From Bdellovibrio sp. ZAP7 (GTDB lineage: Bacteria > Bdellovibrionota > Bdellovibrionia > Bdellovibrionales > Bdellovibrionaceae), in assembly GCF_006874645.1 (NCBI RefSeq), contig NZ_CP030082.1:868001-932000 (forward strand): 64,000 nt of DNA, read 5' to 3'. The notes under the pieces were generated by a model. It ran no database searches. It saw nothing but the letters and a program-made list of their open reading frames with translations, and was not told the origin of the DNA. Shown here piece by piece: positions 42,699 through 52,142 of the stretch (the stretch's first letter is position 1; the number at the start of each line of letters is the position of its first letter). A program made the position numbers and the translations under genes.

Positions 42699-43454
42699 GT
42701 GAACGTTTTGAAAGCAGTCCTGATCAAACTTAGAAAAGTTCTTTTTAAAGCTGTTCTGCTTTTCGCTGTAACCAGTATTGGTTTCGTTCTTTTGTACCGT
42801 TTTGTTCCTGTCTATGTGACACCTTTGATGGTGATCCGCTCCGCTCAATCTGTTTTTTCTGATAAATTCGTAGGCATCAATCATGAGTGGGTTCCTTTGG
42901 AACAGATTTCACCAGCTATGCAAAAAGCTGTATTGAAAGCCGAAGACTATCGCTTCTTTGATCACAATGGTTTTGATTTCGATGCGATCGAAAAAGCCAT
43001 GAAGTACAATAAGACCCACAAACGCAGTCGCGGCGCGAGCACGATTTCACAGCAAACGGCAAAAAACGTTTTTCTGTGGCCGACACGCGATTGGTTTCGT
43101 AAAGGTATGGAAGCGTACTTCACCGTATTGATCGAGTTCACTTGGCCAAAAGAGCGCATCATGGAAGTTTATCTGAACGTGATCGAAATGGGGCCGGGCG
43201 TTTACGGCGTTGAAGCAGCCTCGCAAAAATATTTTAAAAGAAGTGCAAAAAATATTTCTGCAACTCAAGCAAGTTTGATTGCTGCTGTTTTGCCGAACCC
43301 ACGTCGTTTCCGTATTGATCGTCCCTCCAACTATGTTGTTCGTCGTCAGCAACGCATTCTTTATCGTGTGAGTCCGCCATTTCCTCGTGAAGAGCGCGCT
43401 TCGTTTTTGGATTTCTTAGATCTAAAATTTGAATCAGACGAAGCTTCTGATTAA
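42699..43454 (+). CDS. mtgA: Monofunctional biosynthetic peptidoglycan transglycosylase
   Basis: 251 residues from GTG 42699. One N-terminal membrane helix (about 18-40), then a GT51 domain: KAVLKAEDYRFFDHNGFDFD (catalytic Glu in EDxxFxxH), GASTISQQTAKNVFLWP and RIMEVYLNVIEMGPGVYGVE, AASQKYFKRSAKNIS. It polymerises lipid II into glycan strands in the periplasm. No transpeptidase domain follows, so it is the MtgA type. Confidence 0.95.
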   Translation: MNVLKAVLIKLRKVLFKAVLLFAVTSIGFVLLYRFVPVYVTPLMVIRSAQSVFSDKFVGINHEWVPLEQISPAMQKAVLKAEDYRFFDHNGFDFDAIEKAMKYNKTHKRSRGASTISQQTAKNVFLWPTRDWFRKGMEAYFTVLIEFTWPKERIMEVYLNVIEMGPGVYGVEAASQKYFKRSAKNISATQASLIAAVLPNPRRFRIDRPSNYVVRRQQRILYRVSPPFPREERASFLDFLDLKFESDEASD

Positions 43455-43755
43455 CAATTCAGTAATTCACTCGTTGCGTAAATTCATTTCTAATACTTAA
43501 TTTCTGAGAATTTTTCTTCACACATTTTTTGTTTATCGCATTTTTCTCGAATGAAAATGTTAAATTTCCGTTCTCATGAATGACCTCAGGGATCAAGCAG
43601 AACGTGTTCGGCGACTGTTCATTACAAAAATATTCATATCCAATGCAGCCACCACAGCGATACGAATTTATTCCAACACACAACTGCATCTTTAAGGCTT
43701 ATTCGAACGTTGGCACTTACGCCTGAGGATGCGCAGACTATTTGGAGAACAGAAT
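43455..43755. other. AT-rich intergenic region before the secreted-protein operon
   Basis: About 300 bases. Very T-rich on the plus strand; a 76-codon minus frame is judged spurious. It should hold the promoter of the six-gene operon, but no box could be placed with confidence. Confidence 0.5.
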
Positions 43756-44295
43756 ATGAACGTTAAACGCGTACTAATCGTGTTGGCATCGCTATTTCTA
43801 AGTTACGCCTCTCATGCAAATGAGTTCGATGAAGGATCGGGGGAGTTCGATGCTCCGGCAAGACCAGGATATAGCGAAGCGGATATTCAGAAGAAAATCG
43901 AGAACGAGATGGCCATCGCTTGTTCTGGAAATCTGTGCAAGGTCGTAGGTCAGGACAATCAGGGATCTGGTTGGACCGTGCAGTTTCAAGTTGGGTACGG
44001 CAATAACAATAACAATGGCAACGGCGATACGATCTATATCGGTGGGAACAATAACAACGGCAATAACAATGGTTATGCCAGCGTGACTGTGACTTACAGA
44101 AACTTCAAATGTCATTCGAATCTTTTGGTCACACCAGCAGTGTATCGTTTCGTGAATACTTACCTTTACAACATGGTGAATTCGGATGGCTCTGTGAAGA
44201 GAAACTTCTCTCCGGCAGATCAGACTGTGATTTTGTTTTACACGACAATGTTGAACAAGGTCAGCGCGTGCGGCATGGGCGGCGTGGTTAATTAG
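43756..44295 (+). CDS. Exported Asn/Gly-rich protein, first gene of the secreted operon
   Basis: 179 residues; signal peptide MNVKRVLIVLASLFLSYASHA. Pairs of Cys occur at IACSGNLCKVV, with further ones in NFKCHSNL and SACGMGG. A low-complexity insert GNNNNNGNGDTIYIGGNNNN divides two beta-rich parts. No family recognised. Start ATG 43756 with GGAG upstream. The next gene begins 8 bases after the stop. Confidence 0.7.
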   Translation: MNVKRVLIVLASLFLSYASHANEFDEGSGEFDAPARPGYSEADIQKKIENEMAIACSGNLCKVVGQDNQGSGWTVQFQVGYGNNNNNGNGDTIYIGGNNNNGNNNGYASVTVTYRNFKCHSNLLVTPAVYRFVNTYLYNMVNSDGSVKRNFSPADQTVILFYTTMLNKVSACGMGGVVN

Positions 44296-44303
44296 GAGCT
44301 TTT

Positions 44304-47060
44304 ATGAGCATCATCGGATCTATTCGTGCATTGGTTGTATTGATGTCTGTCCTGAGCACCTATGGTGTTCAGGCGCAAGCGGCGGCTGCGACGACATCAG
44401 TGCCGAATCTTCAGTTGAATAATTTAAGAATCGCGAACAGAGCACAATGTGCGGTGGATTCCGAGTTGCCAACAGATACCGCATTCATAGTAGTGGATGG
44501 CTACAATGCCGGGAAACTTTCCTATTCCCTGGCAAAAAACATCGGAGCCGATGTTACCCAAATGAGTACCGAAGGTATGCAGGATTTCCGCATTGCCGTT
44601 TCTTTACTTACCAAAAATATCGTAAACAAACTTTTTGCGGGTGCTTTACCCATGCTTCCGCTGAATTTAAAAACTTCCAAGCTTGCCAAATACAATGAGC
44701 TGGCTGCAAAGTGCGAGAAGAAAACCTACTGTCCTGAACTGAATACTTATCTCGCAAAAATTTGGGATAATTCCGAGGGCGCAGGCGTTCCTTGGACGAA
44801 TATTGATAACTTTAGTGCCACACAATTTCTGAAAGCTAAGAAATCCGACAGAGTCGGGTGTTACTACATTAAAAAATTCTCCGGGCTTCAGGGTAATCTG
44901 CACACCACCGAGTTGGATGCAGCTTCTTTACAGGACATGGCCCAATCCTATTTGAAGTCGGATAAAAACATCACGGTTTGCGAAGACCGCGATGCCACTC
45001 TTGATTCGCGCAATGCCATGATTCAGTTGAATCTAAAATTGGATGGTGCGGGCGACTTTAATGCCTATGGCTTTGATTTTTGGAACAGTTTGAAAATCTA
45101 TCTTTCTTTCGCCTGGAGATATTCCAATCTTCCGGCGCAAGTCAGCCCGCATATGGGCGAACTCTTTAAATCCATCGCGCTTGAAGAATCCATTATGCTG
45201 GTACCAAACGGGTGTAAGAGCATCGAAAAGCCTTCTTGTGATGCTGAAACCCTGTCGTTGAATTCAATTCGTGAACTGGCAAAGCCCGGGCAAAATCCAG
45301 CAGATTCATTTAAAGAAAATCCAGACGGCCCGGATAAGGGCGCAGTCAATAATGGAACCCGCTCTGTGAATGATGATTTCCTGGGAACTCGCGGCTACGA
45401 GGAAGCTTCCGACTGGGTGGAAAACTTCCGAAAAAACTTCGTTCAAAATCGTGGTTCGATGAAAAATCGCCTGCAAAGTGCCATTCAGTTCCTGAATGTC
45501 ATTTCTGGAGCGATGACGGCCGAAGAATTAAATGAATTTGTAAAACCGATGGCCTTTGCCGGTAACTATACGGCGGCACATCGTGATGAACTTTATTATA
45601 TGTGTACCGAAGCTCGCTTGGCAGGCGATAAACGCCTGGATTTCATGCGCACGGGGATTGACCGCGTTAAGCAGTTGTCTGTGATGCAAAAAGCCTTTGA
45701 GGGTTCAGCGAAAACGTTGGATCAGATGTCGCAATACTTTGATTCGTCGGCAATCGGTCTCATCAGCTACTGCGACACTTTAGAAAAGCAAAATATTTGG
45801 AATGTTGATGGTTATACTGTGAATAAAGCAGGATTTAACCGCTGGGCCAAAGAGATCCTGAATATTCCACGCGATAAAGATACCGTGACGACAGAATTTC
45901 AACCGATGTCTTTTGGTGCTCCTTTATTGGTTTGGGATAAAACGAAGCCGCTAAATTCTTCCAACGTGATTTGTCAGACGGGAATGGACTGTGCCCGTAA
46001 ATTGACCAAGGCTATGGTGGACCTTTATGCGGTTTCAAAATATGCGGATGCGTTCTTGCCCGTGTCATCGACTGTGGCTTCTCCGGATATCTTTAATCCC
46101 TATGCGGATCTGAAAGCCTGCAAAATCTATGATCCTTGGTTCCAAACTCGTCGTGCGAACAAGCGCCTTTTTGCAGACTTAACCAGCACGGTGTTGTTCG
46201 GTTGGAATGCTTTGCCTCTTTATATAGATGTGGATTTCACAGCACCAAAGGTGACCAGCCTTCAACAACTGATTGAAAACGGCACCGTAAAATTTGATCC
46301 TGCAATTCAAAAATCCAAAATGCAGTACTCCGTTTTGGCGGATTTTGGTCCTCTGGTGGGTGCTCCATGTGCGGTATCCATAGCGCCGAACAGTGCCAAG
46401 GCCTTTAATTTTTATGCCTTCAATGGAATTACGATGAATTACTGCAAATCCCGTTCTGATGGAACGGCGATTGGTGGAGAGAACGGCTCCGTTGATAACA
46501 AAGTGCCTAAGGCACGATCTTACTGCGGCGGCTGTTCGATCAACTTTGTCGGTGTGACCTCTGGTGCAGCGATGGCGACGGCGAATGCCTTGCCGATCAA
46601 TCCGATCAAGTTGGGGATCTATTTCTTCCGTTCTATTCAACGGTTTGTGGACGCTAAAAAAGACAAAGTGAATATTCCGATGTCTTCAGACGTGAATCTG
46701 CAAAAGGTTGCAGAGACTTATCAAAAGTACGGCGGATATATCCCTGAGCACTGCGTGGAGCAGTTGGGTGCAGGCGTGGGCTGTTACCAAAATATCTGTA
46801 TGGCTAAAGCTGTGGATGCATTTGAAAAATACACCGGCAAAAAGGTGATTGATGTGAATACTTCTAACTCTGGGCCAACAAGTTCCTCCATCACCAAAAC
46901 GATCTCTATTAAATCGGCTCTTTGTGATGGCGAAGTTCTGATGAAGTTTAATTGCACAGACGATGGCAAAAAGTTTTCAACATATGAGCGCTTCGGTGGG
47001 TTGTATGGCCGTACCAAAGAGTGTCGTGATGCCATTGGGCAGAATTTCTGGGGGCATTGA
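44304..47060 (+). CDS. Large exported protein, second gene of the secreted operon
   Basis: 918 residues. A probable signal peptide (MSIIGSIRALVVLMSVLSTYGVQAQA) is followed by a mostly helical body with many spaced cysteines (for example QCAVDSE, KCEKKTYCPE, NGCKSIEKPSCDAE, RSYCGGCSINF, EHCVEQLGAGVGCYQNICM). A short hydrophobic stretch near residue 760 (GVTSGAAMATANALPINPIK) may be membrane-associated. No known domain recognised by eye. The stop overlaps the next start (TGATG). Confidence 0.75.
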   Translation: MSIIGSIRALVVLMSVLSTYGVQAQAAAATTSVPNLQLNNLRIANRAQCAVDSELPTDTAFIVVDGYNAGKLSYSLAKNIGADVTQMSTEGMQDFRIAVSLLTKNIVNKLFAGALPMLPLNLKTSKLAKYNELAAKCEKKTYCPELNTYLAKIWDNSEGAGVPWTNIDNFSATQFLKAKKSDRVGCYYIKKFSGLQGNLHTTELDAASLQDMAQSYLKSDKNITVCEDRDATLDSRNAMIQLNLKLDGAGDFNAYGFDFWNSLKIYLSFAWRYSNLPAQVSPHMGELFKSIALEESIMLVPNGCKSIEKPSCDAETLSLNSIRELAKPGQNPADSFKENPDGPDKGAVNNGTRSVNDDFLGTRGYEEASDWVENFRKNFVQNRGSMKNRLQSAIQFLNVISGAMTAEELNEFVKPMAFAGNYTAAHRDELYYMCTEARLAGDKRLDFMRTGIDRVKQLSVMQKAFEGSAKTLDQMSQYFDSSAIGLISYCDTLEKQNIWNVDGYTVNKAGFNRWAKEILNIPRDKDTVTTEFQPMSFGAPLLVWDKTKPLNSSNVICQTGMDCARKLTKAMVDLYAVSKYADAFLPVSSTVASPDIFNPYADLKACKIYDPWFQTRRANKRLFADLTSTVLFGWNALPLYIDVDFTAPKVTSLQQLIENGTVKFDPAIQKSKMQYSVLADFGPLVGAPCAVSIAPNSAKAFNFYAFNGITMNYCKSRSDGTAIGGENGSVDNKVPKARSYCGGCSINFVGVTSGAAMATANALPINPIKLGIYFFRSIQRFVDAKKDKVNIPMSSDVNLQKVAETYQKYGGYIPEHCVEQLGAGVGCYQNICMAKAVDAFEKYTGKKVIDVNTSNSGPTSSSITKTISIKSALCDGEVLMKFNCTDDGKKFSTYERFGGLYGRTKECRDAIGQNFWGH

Positions 47061-47653
47061 TGAAAGCGATCGTATTGGGACTTTTATTGGTGGTGAGCTC
47101 GGTGAATGCCTGGGCTTTAAAAATCGAGTCTGAATATATTCAAACTATTACTGGGCAATATGTAAAGACCACGAAAGTGAGCTGTGACGAGGCTTCGGCG
47201 AATCACTGCACGCAAATCTGCAACAATCCCATTCTGTGTCAGCGTCGTGAGCCTTATTGCCGCAATTGTGCGGGAACATCTTCGCCGCTATTGCGCCAGC
47301 TCTTTACTGAATTATCTCACCTGTACACGGTGAAGTCGCAGCTGACGGAGCTATCCCCTTTGGTGAAGTTTCTGGCAGAAGAAGACTATGTCCTATTGGA
47401 TTTAAACAGCGTTTTTAACTACTATACGCCGGTCGGCGGTGAGCCCTTTTTGAATGAACTGGTTAACTTCTGTGGGGACCGTGCGGATTCCGCCTTGTTG
47501 GTGGTGCGTTTGGATGAAGTTCATCAACCAGCATCGTTGAATTATATTTTATGTCCGGATGGCGCGGGGCAGACCGCAGCTTTTGAAGTGGCACCCAGAA
47601 CTCCAGGTATTCAGCAGCAATTGAAAACAGAAATATTTTTTAATTTAAACTGA
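47060..47653 (+). CDS. Exported Cys-rich protein, third gene of the secreted operon
   Basis: 197 residues from the ATG overlapping the upstream stop. Signal peptide MKAIVLGLLLVVSSVNAWA. Six of its eight Cys cluster in one segment (VSCDEA, NHCTQICNN, LCQRREPYCRNCAG), a disulfide-rich knot or metal site. A C-terminal globular part (LLRQLFTELSHL...) follows. No family recognised. Translationally coupled to the 918-residue protein, so the two may work as a complex. Confidence 0.72.
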   Translation: MKAIVLGLLLVVSSVNAWALKIESEYIQTITGQYVKTTKVSCDEASANHCTQICNNPILCQRREPYCRNCAGTSSPLLRQLFTELSHLYTVKSQLTELSPLVKFLAEEDYVLLDLNSVFNYYTPVGGEPFLNELVNFCGDRADSALLVVRLDEVHQPASLNYILCPDGAGQTAAFEVAPRTPGIQQQLKTEIFFNLN

Positions 47654-47703
47654 GTCTTTCAGTTTATTACAACAACTCCCTTACAGGGGAAAAGGAGAAC
47701 AAC

Positions 47704-48822
47704 ATGAAGCGTTTTGTAAAAGGTTTGGCTACAGCAGCCGTGACCTTCATGGCGATGCAAGCGAACGCCGTGCAAGTTACTTATACATTCAGAGTGAACA
47801 GCTCTGGTCCAAGTATCTATCCGTGTAACGCGGGTCTATTGACTGAGAATCCATACGAAGGTGACAAAGCAATTTGTTATACAGCGGATACTCATGAAGT
47901 CTGTAGTCCTGATTGTGTGGGTGTAGACTGCCAAGGTAACGACAACGGCAAACCTGGTCCTGAATTGCCAGGTCCAAACCCACATCCACATTTCGCAGCG
48001 ATGGAGTTGTTTGGGGGCGATCACCACCAACCACCAAGTCATCAACCACCGAGAAAAAATGCCTGCGAGTGTACAACAGCGTACGGTCGTAAAAATGGTA
48101 ACTACCTGCATGCGACATACACTCCATGGGGCGAAAACAACGATCCACACAAAGACGTGATCTCTGGTCAAGGCAATCAGTTTGCTAAACTATTCAATGA
48201 CGAAGTAACACCATACAAAAATGTATTGCAAACTTTGGCCTTCAACCTAGGCAGCGAATTGTATACTGCGAAATATTTCGTGGATATCTGCTACCGTGGT
48301 TCACAAATTGACTACGGCACGATCAACACATCTTGGAATATCTTGGCTGAGACTGCGGTAACTGACTTCGGTTTCGCACCTGGTGGTCAAGGTTACAGCA
48401 AGCTTTCAGATCTGGAAATGAAAGCTTACGTGATCTGTACAACCCAAAATAAGACTTGTGAACACGGCAATTGCAACGACTACGATACAGCTATCGACGG
48501 CGCGCAAGTGGCTCAATTCAATAACTCTTTCTTGGACTACTTAGGTCAAGGTAAATTCAATTACTCTGACAAATCTAACTGGGTGCCAGCAAAAGGTTCT
48601 TTCACACAGTTGATCGACAACAAGTATGAAGATCTTGGTAACCACGCAGCAGCTAAATTCTGTAAAATCCGCTACGTATACTCCGAAACAAATGGTTTGG
48701 ATAAAGACAAAGCGAAACACAGAAAATGGCAAAAACATGGCGCAAATATTTGCACTCACACGAAAGTGGAAATGGCATCTATGGGCGAATGCACAAACTG
48801 TGGTGGCGGCCACAAACACTAA
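47704..48822 (+). CDS. Exported Cys-rich protein, fourth gene of the secreted operon (paralogue of the sixth)
   Basis: 372 residues, signal peptide MKRFVKGLATAAVTFMAMQANA, 15 cysteines. A His/Pro-rich insert lies near residue 95-120 (GGDHHQPPSHQPPRKNAC) and the C-terminus is GECTNCGGGHKH, which may bind metal. Shared with the sixth gene: YPCNAGL / YLCNASL, THEVCSPDC / TGEVCSPLD, NACEC / GACVC, LGSELYTAKYFVDICYRG / LGSENLGAEYSVRFCYLG. The ribosome-binding site AAAGGAG (47691-47697) is the strongest of the cluster, so this is probably the most abundant product. Confidence 0.75.
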   Translation: MKRFVKGLATAAVTFMAMQANAVQVTYTFRVNSSGPSIYPCNAGLLTENPYEGDKAICYTADTHEVCSPDCVGVDCQGNDNGKPGPELPGPNPHPHFAAMELFGGDHHQPPSHQPPRKNACECTTAYGRKNGNYLHATYTPWGENNDPHKDVISGQGNQFAKLFNDEVTPYKNVLQTLAFNLGSELYTAKYFVDICYRGSQIDYGTINTSWNILAETAVTDFGFAPGGQGYSKLSDLEMKAYVICTTQNKTCEHGNCNDYDTAIDGAQVAQFNNSFLDYLGQGKFNYSDKSNWVPAKGSFTQLIDNKYEDLGNHAAAKFCKIRYVYSETNGLDKDKAKHRKWQKHGANICTHTKVEMASMGECTNCGGGHKH

Positions 48823-48879
48823 TTCGATGATTTGAAAAGTTACTCCGACGGAGTTGGAGTGCAGGGAAGGGGAGATCCT

Positions 48880-50475
48880 ATGTCTAAAGTTAATTTGAAT
48901 GCACATTCCGTTCTTAGAGGCGGCAGGCTCTGGTCTCTTCTTCTTGGTTCGTTGTTAACCGCAAATGCATCTTTAGTATCTGCAGCTTGTGTTGTTGATA
49001 ACGACGAAAGAATCGAACTAAATATTTCCCCCGAGACTCAGTCTTGGGGGGATTATAATGGAAACCGTTTGATCACGGCTTCCCGCGTTTATAAATGCGA
49101 ACAGGATGTGGGCCGCTACTTGATGCTCTCCCTGGGCGCAACACAATGGAGCGATTCCACGGACGTTAAAGACACTTATATGTTCGATACGTACGAGCCG
49201 CCAAACTGTTCAATTAATAATTCAAGATCTTTTGCCGCTTACACACCGGAGCGTACAAAAGCTAATTTCAGTCGCCAGTACAAATTTATCAGAAGCTGTT
49301 TTGATCTGCGTGTGGTGGATGTGGGCGGAGCCCAAATCATCGCCAAAGAAGATCAGGATTACTGCAAAATTGAAAGAACCTCTGATGGCGCTGTTATCCT
49401 TCGCGGTGATATGTGTTTCTTAAAAATTCGCGCTCAAAGTAACTTCGCAGTGCAACCAATCCTTAAGGACAAATGTGCTGATCCAGAATATTTGCGCTCA
49501 ATCGGTGTTCAGGCTCAAGATATTTATGCAAACTTGAATATTCTGACCACAGGAGACGATTCGGGCTACAGTGAAGATGTCGATAACATCGGCAGCCGTG
49601 CCATGCATGTTAGCATCACGCCGAATTCTAAACTATTAAATCTATCTGAAAACTACGGAACCAGCGTTCCCCGATTTACTACCAGCTATAATATCAATGC
49701 GGATTGGGGAGATCTTAAAATCCACACCGACTTCGAGAATAAAACCGAAATCGGTCTTTCGTTTTTTGTTGCTAACATGACTAATGAAAAGTGTCTGGGC
49801 GGAGAATGCTCCAGCTCCTCAAATTTCACTCAACCTTTCGTGGGCCAGGTTGAATTATTTAAACTTTCAAACGGTCGTCCGCCAAAGTTAGTTGAAGAAT
49901 GGTGGGACGGCGGACTTGTCCCGCCCAACTGGCAGGGCTTCGTTAAGGGTATTCAGTATCGTGTTCCAGATAAAGTGGTTGAGGCAGGGGGACGTTACCG
50001 TATGGTCGCGACATTCCAGGATCCTACCGATGATTATGCGATTTTCTTGAACGGTCTTCGTCAGATGTTGTTGCGCATGTACGATGTCGATGGCGCTACA
50101 GTGGGAATTGATACTTTGCCTGCTATTTCAACGTTATCTACCCTGGGAGCTATTCCCGGATTCAATGGCACTCGAGTTTTAAATCAAAACAATCAAAGCG
50201 TGGATTTATCTCAGACCCTTAAAGGCTTAGAGGAAATCATCGCTTCGACGGTGTGGCCTCCATATTACGAATCTATTTGTGATAATGAAAAATGCACGAA
50301 ATTCGCGAAACGCAAGTTTCATCAACGCTTGGTTTTGGAATTCACGGTCGAAAAACCTGAAATCGGTGACGATGAAGTAAAAATTAAAGACGTGCGTATG
50401 CAGAAAATTTCTCCGGTATTTGATAGCTATCCGATGCAGAAGTCAGAATTTATCAAATTGCAGTGTGGAGGCTAG
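48880..50475 (+). CDS. Exported protein, fifth gene of the secreted operon
   Basis: 531 residues from ATG 48880 (GGGGAGAT in front). Signal peptide with a long n-region, RLWSLLLGSLLTANASLVSA. The mature part starts ACVVDNDERIELNISPETQS and is beta-rich with scattered Cys pairs (EKCLGGECSSS, SICDNEKCTKF). No known domain recognised. Its stop lies 3 bases from the next start. Confidence 0.75.
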   Translation: MSKVNLNAHSVLRGGRLWSLLLGSLLTANASLVSAACVVDNDERIELNISPETQSWGDYNGNRLITASRVYKCEQDVGRYLMLSLGATQWSDSTDVKDTYMFDTYEPPNCSINNSRSFAAYTPERTKANFSRQYKFIRSCFDLRVVDVGGAQIIAKEDQDYCKIERTSDGAVILRGDMCFLKIRAQSNFAVQPILKDKCADPEYLRSIGVQAQDIYANLNILTTGDDSGYSEDVDNIGSRAMHVSITPNSKLLNLSENYGTSVPRFTTSYNINADWGDLKIHTDFENKTEIGLSFFVANMTNEKCLGGECSSSSNFTQPFVGQVELFKLSNGRPPKLVEEWWDGGLVPPNWQGFVKGIQYRVPDKVVEAGGRYRMVATFQDPTDDYAIFLNGLRQMLLRMYDVDGATVGIDTLPAISTLSTLGAIPGFNGTRVLNQNNQSVDLSQTLKGLEEIIASTVWPPYYESICDNEKCTKFAKRKFHQRLVLEFTVEKPEIGDDEVKIKDVRMQKISPVFDSYPMQKSEFIKLQCGG

Positions 50476-50478
50476 GAA

Positions 50479-51360
50479 ATGAAACAAGCTCTGCTGCTTA
50501 TGGTTTTTATTCTGGGTAGTGTTGTGGCGCGCGCAGATGTAGCGATTCAAACCGCGGTCGACAATACCACGGCAGAGGAACTTTATCTCTGCAACGCCAG
50601 CCTTCGGCATCCGACCTTGCCGGCGGAGCAGGAGTGCTTGAATCTCTCTACTGGGGAAGTTTGTTCTCCCTTGGATAGCGATTCCAAAAAAGGTGCTTGT
50701 GTCTGTCGCGCCAAAACTAATTACGGGGATCAGATCATCGGCTGGAACAAAGATGAAGATTATGCCGTCGTGATTGGGTCTAATGATTGGATGAGCTTGT
50801 TTTCTACACAAGACTCTTTCGCCAATAAATTAGCACGGTTGGATATTTCTTTAGGAAGTGAAAACTTGGGTGCCGAGTACTCAGTGCGTTTTTGTTACTT
50901 GGGACCCCAGGAAGTTTTGCAAAGACAGGGGACCACCACCACAGATTTGACCGAAGGAAAGTACTTCGTCGACGTTTCTTTGGCGGGTTCGAATTACAAT
51001 CAATCCCTCGATACGGTGGGTTTTTCCTATCAGTGTGATTATCGTTATCGCGGGAATCAATCCGGCCCACGTAAGAAAAACGAGCAAGGCCCCTCTAAGG
51101 GAGTTGTGGAAAAGGACGATAGTGCGAGTTACACGATCTTTGGTAATTCACCAGGATCTCGCCCTGGCTCCGTGAACTTCCTGCAGCGTGCGTTGTCCTT
51201 GAATTCATCAGCTTCGCAAGTTCCGCGCTTCTGCGTGTTTGAGTTTAAGTTCAAAGAACTTTCCGGAAAAAGCCTGGGCAGGAACATCAACGCCAGCCAG
51301 GTGAATTTTTCCGGGAAACTCCGTATTTGCAAGCAAGGCACGTGTCCGACGGGTTTTTAG
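50479..51360 (+). CDS. Exported Cys-rich protein, sixth gene of the secreted operon (paralogue of the fourth)
   Basis: 293 residues; signal peptide MKQALLLMVFILGSVVARA; ten cysteines. It aligns with the fourth gene along the N-terminal 160 residues (see that entry) but lacks the His/Pro insert. The C-terminus RICKQGTCPTGF is short and Cys-containing. Being beta-rich with conserved Cys, the pair may be structural subunits of a surface assembly. That is inference. Confidence 0.75.
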   Translation: MKQALLLMVFILGSVVARADVAIQTAVDNTTAEELYLCNASLRHPTLPAEQECLNLSTGEVCSPLDSDSKKGACVCRAKTNYGDQIIGWNKDEDYAVVIGSNDWMSLFSTQDSFANKLARLDISLGSENLGAEYSVRFCYLGPQEVLQRQGTTTTDLTEGKYFVDVSLAGSNYNQSLDTVGFSYQCDYRYRGNQSGPRKKNEQGPSKGVVEKDDSASYTIFGNSPGSRPGSVNFLQRALSLNSSASQVPRFCVFEFKFKELSGKSLGRNINASQVNFSGKLRICKQGTCPTGF

Positions 51361-51435
51361 TTTGCACCTAGATAGAATATTGATTGTTCCCATCTAATCC
51401 TTGACCCGATTGATGGTGGGTACAATGATTTGGTA

Positions 51436-52029
51436 ATGAAGATGACTGAAGAGATCTATGAAATGCTGGTGGCGTCGCCTGAAGAGGCGAATAAGATGGC
51501 ATTGCTCCTTTTGCAGTCGGTTCATTCTCAAGAGGAAAAGGATTCCATCAATTGGGCCAGAGCCTTTGCACTGGTTGAGATGAAAGAGTTTCCCGAGGCT
51601 CTTGAGATCTGGCAGGAGATCTTTGATCGAACACATGATCACAAAGCCCTGCATCAAATCGGATATGTCCACAGATCCGCTGGTAACTTGCCAATGGCGG
51701 TCAACGTGTTCAATCAAGAGTATGCCCTGATCGCACAAACAGATAAGCAATCACTGGCTGTAAACCTTTACGAACAGACATACAGTCATATTCTTTTGGG
51801 ATACCAGCGCCGAGCCCATGAGATGTTCAGCCTTTATGAAAATTTGAAAATGGGCGAGTTTGATTTGATCGAACGCGGATGCTTTTTCAGATTGAAAGGC
51901 GACCTTTTTAAATCCACTGACAAAACTATCGCCAAAACGGCATACGAAGAAAGTTTAAAGTTCTTCACTCAAGCTGAAGACGAAGTCGCTGCGACAGAAG
52001 TTAAGCAAAGAATCTCGGATTTAAATTAA
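51436..52029 (+). CDS. TPR-like cytosolic protein
   Basis: About 197 residues of helical repeats: WARAFALVEMKEFPEALEIW, KALHQIGYVHRSAGNLPMAV, SHILLGYQRRAHEMFSLYEN and GDLFKSTDKTIAKTAYEESL fit tetratricopeptide helices. No signal peptide. Probably a protein-interaction adaptor. The start is uncertain among TTG 51430 and ATG 51436/51442. It lies 75 bases after the secreted operon and could be a separate unit. Confidence 0.65.
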   Translation: MKMTEEIYEMLVASPEEANKMALLLLQSVHSQEEKDSINWARAFALVEMKEFPEALEIWQEIFDRTHDHKALHQIGYVHRSAGNLPMAVNVFNQEYALIAQTDKQSLAVNLYEQTYSHILLGYQRRAHEMFSLYENLKMGEFDLIERGCFFRLKGDLFKSTDKTIAKTAYEESLKFFTQAEDEVAATEVKQRISDLN

Positions 52030-52088
52030 ACTCGGCGTAAACCTTATCGAAGAAATAAGTCGGACTATTTTCGAGATTGAGAAAATAA

Positions 52089-52118
52089 AAAATCCCGCCT
52101 TGTGAGCGGGATTTTTCT
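52089..52118. terminator. Bidirectional rho-independent terminator
   Basis: Stem AAATCCCGC / GCGGGATTT with a seven-base loop, A-run before and T-run after, between convergent genes. Confidence 0.88.
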
Positions 52119-52142
52119 AAAATCTAACTTTAAATTTTAAAA

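Noticed and set aside
43459-43689. 76-codon minus-strand open frame
   Set aside because: No signal peptide, no ribosome-binding site and no recognisable motif; the AT-rich region favours chance frames.
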